Assembly (NCBI GenBank): GCA_019752335.1
Contig: JAIEMJ010000019.1
Location: forward strand, 1 to 64,000
Reading direction: 5' to 3'
Source of the DNA: Bryobacteraceae bacterium
GTDB taxonomy: Bacteria > Acidobacteriota > Terriglobia > Bryobacterales > Bryobacteraceae
DNA length: 64,000 bases
Positions 36,869 through 44,457 of the stretch are shown here, piece by piece; the stretch's first letter is position 1; the number at the start of each line of letters is the position of its first letter. Made by a program: the position numbers and the translations under genes. Under the pieces are notes generated by a model, which searched no databases, was not told the DNA's origin, and saw only the letters and a list, made by a program, of their open reading frames with translations.

Positions 36869-37996
36869 TCAGGATATTGGCAGGTCGAACATTCTGGCGC
36901 CAGACCAGCCCGTCCGGTAGAAGACTCTGCCGGTTTCTGGGACGGGGAGTATCTGGACAATCGGACCGTAATCATCACGAGAAGGCGGTACTTCTCCCGC
37001 TGGGGCTCCATCCGAGATTCGCCAAGCTCTAAGCAGACCACTCTCGTAACCAGCCATGACAAATTCGCCAGACAGCGCCAACGCCGTCACCGCGACTGAG
37101 TAGTGTTGACTGCCATGGCTAGCTTCCGTAGCGTCGTAATGCATCGTACGGATCAGCCGGTTATCTTGCGCCAAGGAATAGATATGCACGGCGCCCGAGC
37201 TAGTTCCGACGCCCAAGAGTCTCAAGCTATCATTACCCGCCAAACATCGAATAACGGTTTCAGAAGTTCGCTCCGGGTCGGCGGAAGACACAACGCGCCA
37301 AACTGCCATCAAGGACAAATCGGGAACTGCCCACACACGGAGCCAACCCTCCGATGAACCCGTGACGAAACAGCCCGTCCGGGGCATCGCCACGCCGAAG
37401 GTATTCGTTTCGTGTTCCCCGCTGTTTGCCGTTCTACGATCAAAGAACTTTCCGTTGACGACAATAGGCCCCCCGAGGTAGTCATGCGAACGCAAATCCA
37501 AACAAACCAGTTGGCTCCGTGACCATTCTCCCGTTGGCATCCCATGAAGAACGAGACTTCTGGGGTCGAAGACCGCCATCTCCTGGCATTTCAAGCGTCG
37601 AAGTCGCCAGTCCCAGAGCACGCCCAGGCGAAAACGTTCATGAATGACAATCGGATCATTTATCGCTAGCCCCTCCGACAAACTGACCTCTTGAAGCATG
37701 GGTTCGCCGCTATGGTCCGTGGCCACCAAGACCCGGTCAGGATCGTGAAGTACAATCATCGCCTCCGGCGTACCAACCGCCTTCGCCAAAACCAGCGAGC
37801 GAAGGGCGATTTTCCCGGTGTCAGCATGATACACGGCCAGACGCCTGACAAAGGAATCGCCGTCCTCGCAAGTCAACACTTTCCTCCCGCCGTCGATCAA
37901 AATCATGGCCTTGATGCGGCGCGCGTTTGCCAATCGATCGCCAAAGGAGAGCGACTCAACGCCCTCGCGGAAAAGGGCATTCCGAGACTTAGCCAT
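36869..37996 (-). CDS. WD40-like propeller protein
   Basis: A 375-residue protein from the ATG at 37996, which overlaps the stop of the upstream membrane gene by 8 bases. Blades with WD-like ends are visible (GSSEGWLRVWAVPD, GTSSGAVHIYSLAQD, GYESGLLRAWRISDG, YRTGWSGARMFDLP). There is no signal peptide, so it is probably cytoplasmic. Propellers of this kind act as docking platforms. Its place in a kinase/phosphatase operon suggests a scaffold, which is inference. Confidence 0.75.
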   Translation of the reverse strand: MAKSRNALFREGVESLSFGDRLANARRIKAMILIDGGRKVLTCEDGDSFVRRLAVYHADTGKIALRSLVLAKAVGTPEAMIVLHDPDRVLVATDHSGEPMLQEVSLSEGLAINDPIVIHERFRLGVLWDWRLRRLKCQEMAVFDPRSLVLHGMPTGEWSRSQLVCLDLRSHDYLGGPIVVNGKFFDRRTANSGEHETNTFGVAMPRTGCFVTGSSEGWLRVWAVPDLSLMAVWRVVSSADPERTSETVIRCLAGNDSLRLLGVGTSSGAVHIYSLAQDNRLIRTMHYDATEASHGSQHYSVAVTALALSGEFVMAGYESGLLRAWRISDGAPAGEVPPSRDDYGPIVQILPVPETGRVFYRTGWSGARMFDLPIS

Positions 37997-39131
37997 CTGA
38001 TCGCCCCTTTCTAGAGTGCCAAACCCAACATCGCCATCCAAGGTGAACGGTAAAGTAGACCAGGGGCCCAGGCAAAGCGAGACTGCCAAAAAAGATGGTC
38101 AGCCCCAAGAACAGCATCAGCGGTAGCAAGACCAGGTAGAGTGGTACCGCTACGAGCCCGACCAGGATCTTGAAAATCAATGGCGCATCCCACGGGGCCG
38201 GCGGAGAACCGCTCGCTTCCGGGGACGCCGACGCCATGAGAAACCAGACGGGAACGCAAACGATTGCCAACGCCAAGACGGTTAAGCCGTTGTACGGATG
38301 TTCGACATTCTTTCCAGCGGTCATTTCAACTGCGGAGTTGACCGCGACTCTTACGACATTGCGTAGTAATACGGTTCCCATTGCTACCGCCAGAACTGCC
38401 AAGAGCGATCCCCCGATTAAGTACGTCCAACTGCGTTCCGCCGAGGAGAAAAGAGTGAATCCTAAGGCTCCGGGAGCCACCACGAGCACGGTGCAGGCGG
38501 CGTGCAGCCAGAGCATGTCGCTCTTTGGCTCCAGCAGCCGGAGAAACGCCTGGCCAATCGGTAACACCCGTTCTGAGACCTTCTCTATCAACGCGCTGGA
38601 TTCACGGCCCAAACTCACCAGGAATGCCAAGATTGACCGAGCGGCCCAGCGCAAGAATGGCCGCCACGTCCACCAACTGATCAAGAGTATAGCCAGCCAG
38701 TCTCGCGAGTCCTTCGGAAAGAATCCAAAGCGTTCGAAGGCGTAGGAGCCGGGCGACAAGAACATCCTTCCGATTGGCACCAGCACGGGACTCAACTCGT
38801 TCCAAACGTAATCCGCGTGCGGTTGGATCTCCCGCCACAATCGGTCTCGCTCCGGCTCAGTCTGTTTCCACCAACGCTCAAGGTCTTTGTGCCGGTTCGC
38901 CATCATTTCTTCGAGCGATTCCGAAGGAGGGGGTACTGCACTTACCGTGAGGGAGAATAGCGGAAGCATGCCCATCAGGATCAGAACTCGCCTGACGATG
39001 CGCTGAACGTTTGCAAACGGCTGGCCGCAGCCCAGCGGACTCCACATATAACGGAGAGCGTTTGGCGCCGCCAAAACTTCGAAAAAATCCTCGGATAGGC
39101 CTCTTTGAGAAATCCTCCCGAAAAGTTCCAA
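37989..39131 (-). CDS. Polytopic membrane protein, first gene of the island operon
   Basis: Up to 380 residues. The start is uncertain: ATGs at 39131, 39047 or later (MGMLPLFSLTVSAVPPP, which looks like a signal peptide) are possible. A helical extramembrane stretch (MANRHKDLERWWKQTEPERD) precedes about six hydrophobic segments (DWLAILLISWWTW, LHAACTVLVVAPGALGFTLF, LVAVPLYLVLLPLMLFLGL). I do not recognise it. Part of its 5' region is duplicated at 39550-39645. It is transcribed divergently from the 39175 gene. Confidence 0.7.
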   Translation of the reverse strand: MELFGRISQRGLSEDFFEVLAAPNALRYMWSPLGCGQPFANVQRIVRRVLILMGMLPLFSLTVSAVPPPSESLEEMMANRHKDLERWWKQTEPERDRLWREIQPHADYVWNELSPVLVPIGRMFLSPGSYAFERFGFFPKDSRDWLAILLISWWTWRPFLRWAARSILAFLVSLGRESSALIEKVSERVLPIGQAFLRLLEPKSDMLWLHAACTVLVVAPGALGFTLFSSAERSWTYLIGGSLLAVLAVAMGTVLLRNVVRVAVNSAVEMTAGKNVEHPYNGLTVLALAIVCVPVWFLMASASPEASGSPPAPWDAPLIFKILVGLVAVPLYLVLLPLMLFLGLTIFFGSLALPGPLVYFTVHLGWRCWVWHSRKGRSDG

Positions 39132-39200
39132 GAATTCTCTCCAGTGAACGCATTAATGAGGGGAGAACTATATCATGAAGAAACCTGGGTCCGATGGGGC
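38832..39200 (+). repeat. Local duplication, original copy
   Basis: Contains the 5' part of the membrane-protein gene, the divergent promoter gap and the first codons of the 39175 gene. Its ends match 39550-39745: CCGCCACAATCGGT and ATTTCTTCGAGCG at one end, CTCTCCAG, CGCATTA and the ATG-proximal GGGGCGCCACCCC region at the other. About 145 bases in the middle are missing from the second copy. Confidence 0.75.
39132..39174. promoter_or_regulatory. Divergent promoter gap of the island
   Basis: Only 43 bp separate the leftward operon from the rightward arm if the longest start is used. It contains the ribosome-binding site GAGGGGAG before the ATG at 39175. Promoters may extend into the 5' end of the leftward gene. 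A degenerate copy precedes the 39719 gene. Confidence 0.4.
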
Positions 39201-39708
39201 GCCACCCCAATCCACGAAGGCGAAAGCAAGACCTGCTGAGAAGCTTGCGAACTTTAAAACGAACCCAAACTCAAAATGGCCGACGCCTGCTGCAGGTTTA
39301 CGCGCAGGTTACGCCAGGCATCCTTGGGACTTAGAGATGCGGCACGGGCCCAAAGTGATCAAGGAGCCGTTGCAACGTACCCCGACCTCTGGTGCTAGAG
39401 CGACACAGGTCGACGTCGCGGTTCGCCGCCTTAGGGCCATCCGTAAGCTTTTGGACTCTGCCATCAAAGCAATATGCGATCCTCGACGCTGCCGCCAGCA
39501 ATCAACGTCCGCCCTCTCGAAGGGGGCCAGTTGTAGACGGTTGAACGTTCCGCCACAATCGGTCCCGCTCCGTCTGGATCTGCCTTCCGCTCAATGTCTA
39601 ACTGCCCGGTTTGCCTTCATTTCTTCGAGCGCTGCCGAAGATCTGGGATTTCGGTGTGTGGAACAAAGTTTCGAAAAAGGCTCTCCAGCAAGCGCATTAG
39701 CAGAATGA
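39175..39708 (+). CDS. PAEKL-motif protein, truncated duplicate
   Basis: A 177-residue frame. Residues 1-26 (MKKPGSDGAPP ... PAEKLANF) closely match the protein encoded at 39719 (MKKPGSDGVPP ... PAEKLEKL), and similarity resumes at PTSGARATQVDVAVRR (compare PTPNSRTTAEGIKADAAVRR). After about residue 95 the reading frame runs through an antisense copy of the membrane gene's 5' region (39550-39645), so its C-terminus is probably not native. It is likely a truncated paralogue left by tandem duplication. Whether it is expressed is unknown. Confidence 0.6.
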   Translation: MKKPGSDGAPPQSTKAKARPAEKLANFKTNPNSKWPTPAAGLRAGYARHPWDLEMRHGPKVIKEPLQRTPTSGARATQVDVAVRRLRAIRKLLDSAIKAICDPRRCRQQSTSALSKGASCRRLNVPPQSVPLRLDLPSAQCLTARFAFISSSAAEDLGFRCVEQSFEKGSPASALAE

Positions 39709-39745
39709 GGATGAAATCATGAAAAAGCCTGGATCCGATGGGGTG
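39550..39745 (+). repeat. Local duplication, second copy
   Basis: Degenerate copy of parts of 38832-39200. It includes an antisense fragment of the membrane-protein gene and the start region (ATG at 39719, upstream AATGAGG). By eye roughly three quarters of aligned bases match. Confidence 0.75.
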
Positions 39746-40576
39746 CCACCCGAACAGTCCACCAAAGTGAAATCAACACCTGCCGAGAAGCTTGAGAAAC
39801 TCCGCACGAAGCCGAAGTTGCAACCGTCCCCGACCCCTATACAAAATGGCGAACCCGTTGTAAAGATCATCAACGGTCGGCAAGTGCAGTTTCAAACGTC
39901 TTCGACTATCGTCCAGGGACCGACGCCAAATTCTCGTACTACGGCTGAAGGAATAAAGGCAGACGCTGCCGTTCGCCGCCCATACCACCGGACTGGCCGC
40001 CAAGCAGGTCATCGGCAAGCGACAGCGTTGGGAGTCGCTCCAGAGGACCCAAGCAATGTTTATCCTCAGAATTCCATCCAAAACACTGGAACGAAGCGTT
40101 GGCTTGAGGACAACTCCGCCAAGGCAAGAAGAGCCGATCCGTCCATCACGGTTCAGACAGATTCCACATTGATCAATGACCTGGGTCGCCCGGGCTATGG
40201 CGCAAAAGTGCCGATCGCCGAGAGATTTACGCAGACCTATCGAAAAAACGGACAAATCACTGAGAAATCGGACGTCTACCTTGGAAATTTTTCCTCATCG
40301 GCCAGCCGCTACGTCGATGAGCAGCACTCAATTGGCAAGAAGCCCGACCCGAAGATACTAGAAGCATTGGAGAAGAAAGACCGTAACAACTTCAAGGCTC
40401 AAGGACACGGTACGGTAAAGGAAGCACTCGAATATGCGACGGCGATCCGAAATCGGTCTGTGCCGAACGGCGCGGCGAATGGCCCAGACAAAAAAGCTAA
40501 AGCCAAGGCCATTGCCAAAAAAATAAAGCGCTCTCCGGCGCCACGAGGGCCTGTTATCAAACCGCGGATCAAATAG
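39719..40576 (+). CDS. PAEKL-motif protein with basic tail, candidate substrate
   Basis: A 285-residue hydrophilic protein. Residues 1-32 hold MKKPGSDG, a Lys/Pro-rich stretch and PAEKLEKLRTKPK. The middle is Gln/Thr/Pro-rich. Residues about 130-240 look folded (TLINDLGRPGYGAKVPIAER, ILEALEKKDRNNFKAQGHG, VKEALEYATAIRNRS). The tail is very basic (DKKAKAKAIAKKIKRS ... KPRIK). No enzymatic motif or toxin family is recognised. Shared N-terminal motif and basic tail with the 35415 protein, plus the VirD4-like ATPase in the same island, make it a candidate translocated substrate (inference). Confidence 0.75.
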   Translation: MKKPGSDGVPPEQSTKVKSTPAEKLEKLRTKPKLQPSPTPIQNGEPVVKIINGRQVQFQTSSTIVQGPTPNSRTTAEGIKADAAVRRPYHRTGRQAGHRQATALGVAPEDPSNVYPQNSIQNTGTKRWLEDNSAKARRADPSITVQTDSTLINDLGRPGYGAKVPIAERFTQTYRKNGQITEKSDVYLGNFSSSASRYVDEQHSIGKKPDPKILEALEKKDRNNFKAQGHGTVKEALEYATAIRNRSVPNGAANGPDKKAKAKAIAKKIKRSPAPRGPVIKPRIK

Positions 40577-40601
40577 TCTTTGCCATATCGGAGCCGTTCT
40601 T

Positions 40602-41681
40602 ATGCAACGATACTACACAAAAGAGGCACAGGCCACAGGACCGATGGAACATAAAGAACTCGCGCGGCTCGTCTTGATCGGAACGGTTCGGCCGGAGACT
40701 TTGGTTTGGCGCGAAGGACTGTCTAGTTGGCAACCGCTCGGCACCCTGCCAGAATTCCAAGCGGCTGCTCCATCCCCGCCCCCGCTTCCCGCCTCAGCGC
40801 CTGGGTTGGTGGGTCCTCGACACTACCGGTACTCCGGTCGTTACCCCGTATTCCGAACGTGCGCCACTGCTATTTGTGGCATCATGGTCGCAGACTGCGT
40901 GGCCTGGCTCTACGCTTATGGGCAATTCCGAATTCCTTACATTTACATTTGCGCGATCCTACCATTCGTCTTTGGCGGGATCCTTGGAGCTCTGACTGTC
41001 GGAACTTATGTTTTTGCTAGAATTCGAAGCAAGTCGATAGTAAGAAAACTTACGTTCGCGTTTGTGATCAATACCTACTACTTTCACTGGGCTGCATGGG
41101 TATCGATGGTTCTCCAGCAGCGAGGTACTGATGTTCATGTTCTTGATGTAGCTCTTCAACCTGAGGCACTATGGGCCACCATTTTGGCAGCCAACGCGGC
41201 GGGTCCTTGGACCCTCTTTGGCACTCACTTTACTGGCGGCTGGGTGACCGCAGTCTGGGTACTGGAAGGCCTCATCATTGTCTGGCTGGCGCTGATGCTT
41301 CCACCGGTATTTTTCGGTGATCTTCCATTTTGCGAAGCTTGTAACGCTTGGTGCACGAAGCAAGCCAACGTCGCTCGGTTCTCGCACCAGGAGGAGCAAA
41401 TAGTAGTTCGAGCTGTCGAGGACAAGGACTTCACCGGACTGGCTGCCTTGCCTCAAGTAGCTCTCTCCAAGGACGTAGGGGAGTGGTATCAATGCGATAT
41501 TGAGCGATGCCTCAAATGTAACAACCTCAACACCCTCGATGTCCTCTATGTAGCGGCAGAACGTGACCAAAAAGGCAAGATCTCAACGACCACCAGAAAA
41601 CTCGTCGAAAATCTACTTCTCACGAGTACTGAAGCGATGCACATCAAGATGCTTGGGCAGGTCAAAAGGCCAATCCCATAG
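40602..41681 (+). CDS. GYF_2-domain membrane protein
   Basis: A 359-residue protein. Residues 1-52 are a GYF_2/DUF4339-type domain (MQRYYTKEAQATGPMEHKEL, TLVWREGLSSWQPL). Four or more hydrophobic segments follow (FRTCATAICGIMVADCVAWL, ICAILPFVFGGILGALTVG, VWVLEGLIIVWLALMLPPV). The cytoplasmic C-terminal part has cysteine pairs (CEACNAWC; CDIERCLKC) that may bind zinc. GYF domains bind Pro-rich peptides, and the island encodes Pro-rich proteins. It lies 25 bp after the candidate substrate gene. Confidence 0.8.
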   Translation: MQRYYTKEAQATGPMEHKELARLVLIGTVRPETLVWREGLSSWQPLGTLPEFQAAAPSPPPLPASAPGLVGPRHYRYSGRYPVFRTCATAICGIMVADCVAWLYAYGQFRIPYIYICAILPFVFGGILGALTVGTYVFARIRSKSIVRKLTFAFVINTYYFHWAAWVSMVLQQRGTDVHVLDVALQPEALWATILAANAAGPWTLFGTHFTGGWVTAVWVLEGLIIVWLALMLPPVFFGDLPFCEACNAWCTKQANVARFSHQEEQIVVRAVEDKDFTGLAALPQVALSKDVGEWYQCDIERCLKCNNLNTLDVLYVAAERDQKGKISTTTRKLVENLLLTSTEAMHIKMLGQVKRPIP

Positions 41682-41738
41682 TTTATAGCGCTCCAATCTG
41701 GCTGAGTCACGGGCGGCTCCACGCATTGTCTCAATGAC

Positions 41739-41939
41739 CTACCGGCGCAGCTTCGCAAAGTACCGCTGCATCTCCACCATCCCCGACGACTCGCGGACGG
41801 GCAATTGGGCCGCCAACCGGAACGCAGGTTCGAGTTGCGCTAACGCGGTCACGTTATTCGCCTCTCGAACCCCGCGCTGGCGGATCGCTTTCAGTTCCGG
41901 ACCGGCTTGCTTCCAAATCCTCACCCACTCGTCGATCAT
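41739..41939 (-). CDS. Small protein downstream of terminase
   Basis: If started at the ATG at 41939 the product is 66 residues (MIDEWVRIWKQAGPELKAIR ... MQRYFAKLRR). A longer frame would overlap the terminase gene and reads as its shadow. Composition is helical and charged. I do not recognise the family. Its position right behind the terminase gene, in the same direction, suggests a shared transcript. Confidence 0.55.
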   Translation of the reverse strand: MIDEWVRIWKQAGPELKAIRQRGVREANNVTALAQLEPAFRLAAQLPVRESSGMVEMQRYFAKLRR

Positions 41940-41961
41940 TTGCTGCTCGGTGATCTCCCAC

Positions 41962-43416
41962 CTAACCGCGCCACCACGGAAACCGCTCCCGGACCCAACC
42001 CCGTTGCAACCGCAGCCGCTCCTGGATCGCCGACCACGCGGTCGCGTCAGACCGCAACTCCACATTCTCGCCCACAATCGCCACCGGACCCTCCACGTCC
42101 AAATACTTCTTTTGGACCTCCCACGCCTGCCACACGCCCATCGCCACCGCCATCACCAGATCATCGTCGATCTTCGTCGCGTAACTCACGTAGCCGCTCT
42201 CGCTGCGCTCCTTCTGCAGCATCGTCAGTTCCCGCACCAACTGCTCCCGCAGCGGACCCGGCGCAATCCTCAGCTTCTTCGTCCGCAACACGTAGTCGAG
42301 CCGGTCCAACAGTGCCGGCTTCGGCACCATCAGCCTTCCCTTCTCTTCCTTCGGCTGCAGACCCGACGTGAGCACCATGCCGGTCACCGGCGCCTCCGCG
42401 TCCCGCTGCAGTAACTCCAGCACCGGGCTGCCCACGCCCGCCGCGTCCACCGTCAACTTACATCGTCCCTGCAACCGCGGATGCCGTACCAACGCCTTCA
42501 ATCTTTCGATCACCTCCAAATACGGCGTCCCCAACGGCGGACTCTCCAAATGCCGCAGCGCCAGACTGCACCGGAACAACGGCGCCCGCGTCGCCGGGTC
42601 AATCGTGTGCGTCGGTTCCACCATAAATTCCAGCACCGCGAAGGCCGACGGATTCTGTTCCAGCCCCAAGTCGGCGCTGCATTCATGGCCCGGCCGCGCT
42701 CCCTTCGGCGCCGCTTCCATCGCCGGCGGTACCGGTGACGTCAGGAAGTCCGGCAGACTATCATCCAAACACTGCCGCACCAGCTCTTCCGTGAACGTTG
42801 CCGTCGCCGGCTGCTGAAACTCGCACAAATACTCGCGGCCAAAACGCTCCGGCGAAAACGACCGCTTCGCCTCCTGAATCATCGCCGCCGGAATCCTCGG
42901 ACAATCATACGCCGTCACCTTCAGCCGCTCCCAATGCTCGCCCTCCTGCGTCCACAGGCGATGGAAGAAGCCCACCGGCTGCGCGGGCGTCGACATCAGC
43001 CACAGCCATCCGCCGTGCTCCGCCGCGTTCAACATCGGAAATACCGCGTCCCAAATCTCTTCCGGTAAGTAAGCCGCTTCATCCACCACCAGTAACTCTG
43101 GCGAATATCCCCGAATCGTCTCCGGTTGATTCGGCAGCGCCAGAATCCGCGAACCATTCGGCAGCGTGATGCGCGCTTGCGAGTAAGTCGCCTGCTCTTT
43201 CAAGTCACGCAGCATGCGCCCCGCGATTCCCAGTAACTCCTCGCTCTGCCGCGAGGACGGCGCCACCACCAGCACCGTCGTTTTCGGCCGGTGCGCCGCA
43301 AAGTGCGCCGCCTTCAAGGCAATCATCGTCGACTTGCCCCACTTCCGGCAGCAATTCAACATGCCCCGCCGGATCTCCGGATTCAAAATCCTCCGCTGCG
43401 CCTCATCCAACCGCAA
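41962..43416 (-). CDS. Phage-type terminase large subunit
   Basis: A 484-residue protein with both terminase domains. ATPase: a Walker A-like CCRKWGKST near residue 25, then VLVVAPSSRQSEEL, and Walker B LLVVDEAAYL. Nuclease: acidic residues in CSADLGLEQNPSAFAV, KLTVDAAGVGS and KIDDDLVMAVAMGVW, as in the RNase H-like fold. Codon use and GC content are like the chromosome rather than the island to its left. No portal, capsid or tail gene is visible, so this is an isolated pair rather than a prophage. Confidence 0.85.
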   Translation of the reverse strand: MRLDEAQRRILNPEIRRGMLNCCRKWGKSTMIALKAAHFAAHRPKTTVLVVAPSSRQSEELLGIAGRMLRDLKEQATYSQARITLPNGSRILALPNQPETIRGYSPELLVVDEAAYLPEEIWDAVFPMLNAAEHGGWLWLMSTPAQPVGFFHRLWTQEGEHWERLKVTAYDCPRIPAAMIQEAKRSFSPERFGREYLCEFQQPATATFTEELVRQCLDDSLPDFLTSPVPPAMEAAPKGARPGHECSADLGLEQNPSAFAVLEFMVEPTHTIDPATRAPLFRCSLALRHLESPPLGTPYLEVIERLKALVRHPRLQGRCKLTVDAAGVGSPVLELLQRDAEAPVTGMVLTSGLQPKEEKGRLMVPKPALLDRLDYVLRTKKLRIAPGPLREQLVRELTMLQKERSESGYVSYATKIDDDLVMAVAMGVWQAWEVQKKYLDVEGPVAIVGENVELRSDATAWSAIQERLRLQRGWVRERFPWWRG

Positions 43417-43436
43417 TCACCTCGTGGTTGCGGACT

Positions 43437-43826
43437 TTAGTCCGCGCCGCGCAATTGCAACAAATGCAGGTACGCCCGCTGGTAGCACCGTGCATACGCC
43501 GCTTCGCGCTGCCGCAACGTCGTCAACAACTGGCCTCGGCTCTCCGCCTGCGTGAACGCCTGCAGCGGCCCCGCCGGACCCGGCAACGCCGTCAGCGACA
43601 ACTGCTCATTGCCCGCCGCCTCCATACTCATCACCCGCCGCATCCGCCACTTCGCCATGGCCATCTCTTCCACACACAGAAACTCCACATCGTTCGCCGG
43701 CGCGAACTGCTCCAGCAGGGCGGCGAGCAACGCCCGAAACTGCTCCGCATCCTCGTTCTTCCACACCGTCAACCGCGCGGTTAACCCATGCTTCAGCGCA
43801 TTCGAACGAATGCGGTCCTTGCCCAT
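43437..43826 (-). CDS. Terminase-associated small protein
   Basis: A 129-residue protein opening MGKDRIRSNALKHGLTARL. The NALKHGLTA motif recurs in short proteins encoded beside terminase-like genes in several phyla. The rest is helical (EDAEQFRALLAALLEQFAP, MAMAKWRMRRVMSMEAAG). It is probably a small-subunit-like or adaptor protein, but this is inferred from the 20-bp spacing to the large-subunit gene. Confidence 0.65.
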   Translation of the reverse strand: MGKDRIRSNALKHGLTARLTVWKNEDAEQFRALLAALLEQFAPANDVEFLCVEEMAMAKWRMRRVMSMEAAGNEQLSLTALPGPAGPLQAFTQAESRGQLLTTLRQREAAYARCYQRAYLHLLQLRGAD

Positions 43827-43872
43827 CGCCGTTACCGGGCCATGTGACTTCTGCCCGTTAATCCGGGCTGCG

Positions 43873-43949
43873 TCGATAGTGAGGGGGTCGTTCTCGGCGG
43901 TACTACGCCAGTCCAGCCGGGAACGATAGTGACCGGGTGGTTCTTGGCG
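43873..43949 (+). repeat. Dispersed repeat, B module with internal duplication
   Basis: CGATAGTGAGGGGGTCGTTC at 43873 is followed 50 bp later by a variant (CGATAGTGACCGGGTGGTTC, then TTGGCGG). Between them lies CCAGTCCAGCCGGGAA, shared with 25437-25452. The rest of 43827-44103 holds no gene. CCCCGGCGGTGCGCGGTT at about 43982 also resembles CCCGGCGGTGCCGGGTT in the left copy. Confidence 0.7.
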
Positions 43950-44103
43950 GAGGTCGCTCCTAGTTTCATCCCCGTTGCCGCCCCGGCGGTGCGCGGTTCA
44001 CGCCACTTCGAAATTCCTTAACTCCCACCCCTACCACTACTTAGCGAAATCCGCCGGCCTGTAACCTGCCGCTCACCTGCTACCCTCATCAGCAGAGGAA
44101 TCT

Positions 44104-44457
44104 ATGACCAACTACCTGGACTTCGACTACGACTCCATTCCCCCCGCCGACCTCGACCTCGACCTCCACTGGATCCAACTCCCCGTCGCCGCATGGGAAG
44201 CCAAGCAAGCCGCCCGACGCCGAGCCGCCCACCCCGATCACCAAATCATCCTCGTTCCGTCCCACCCGGACTACTCACCCACCGAACAGGAACTCTGGCC
44301 CCTCGTCAACCAAACCGTCCTCGCCTGCCTGGAACCCCACCCCGAACTCCGGCTCCAAATCAGCGCCGCCGTCTCCTCCGCCATCTCCCGTCATCGCGGC
44401 TGGCGCAACCCCTACCCCGTCAATCCCAAGGCCTTCGAAATTCCCGAACAAAAATAA
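44104..44457 (+). CDS. Hypothetical protein
   Basis: A 117-residue soluble protein with an acidic N-terminus (YLDFDYDSIPPADLDLDL) and a helical C-terminal half (VNQTVLACLEPHPELRLQIS). AGAGGAA precedes the ATG. I do not recognise a family. It sits between the B and A repeat modules and may be cargo of that repeat element or simply a neighbour. Confidence 0.55.
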   Translation: MTNYLDFDYDSIPPADLDLDLHWIQLPVAAWEAKQAARRRAAHPDHQIILVPSHPDYSPTEQELWPLVNQTVLACLEPHPELRLQISAAVSSAISRHRGWRNPYPVNPKAFEIPEQK

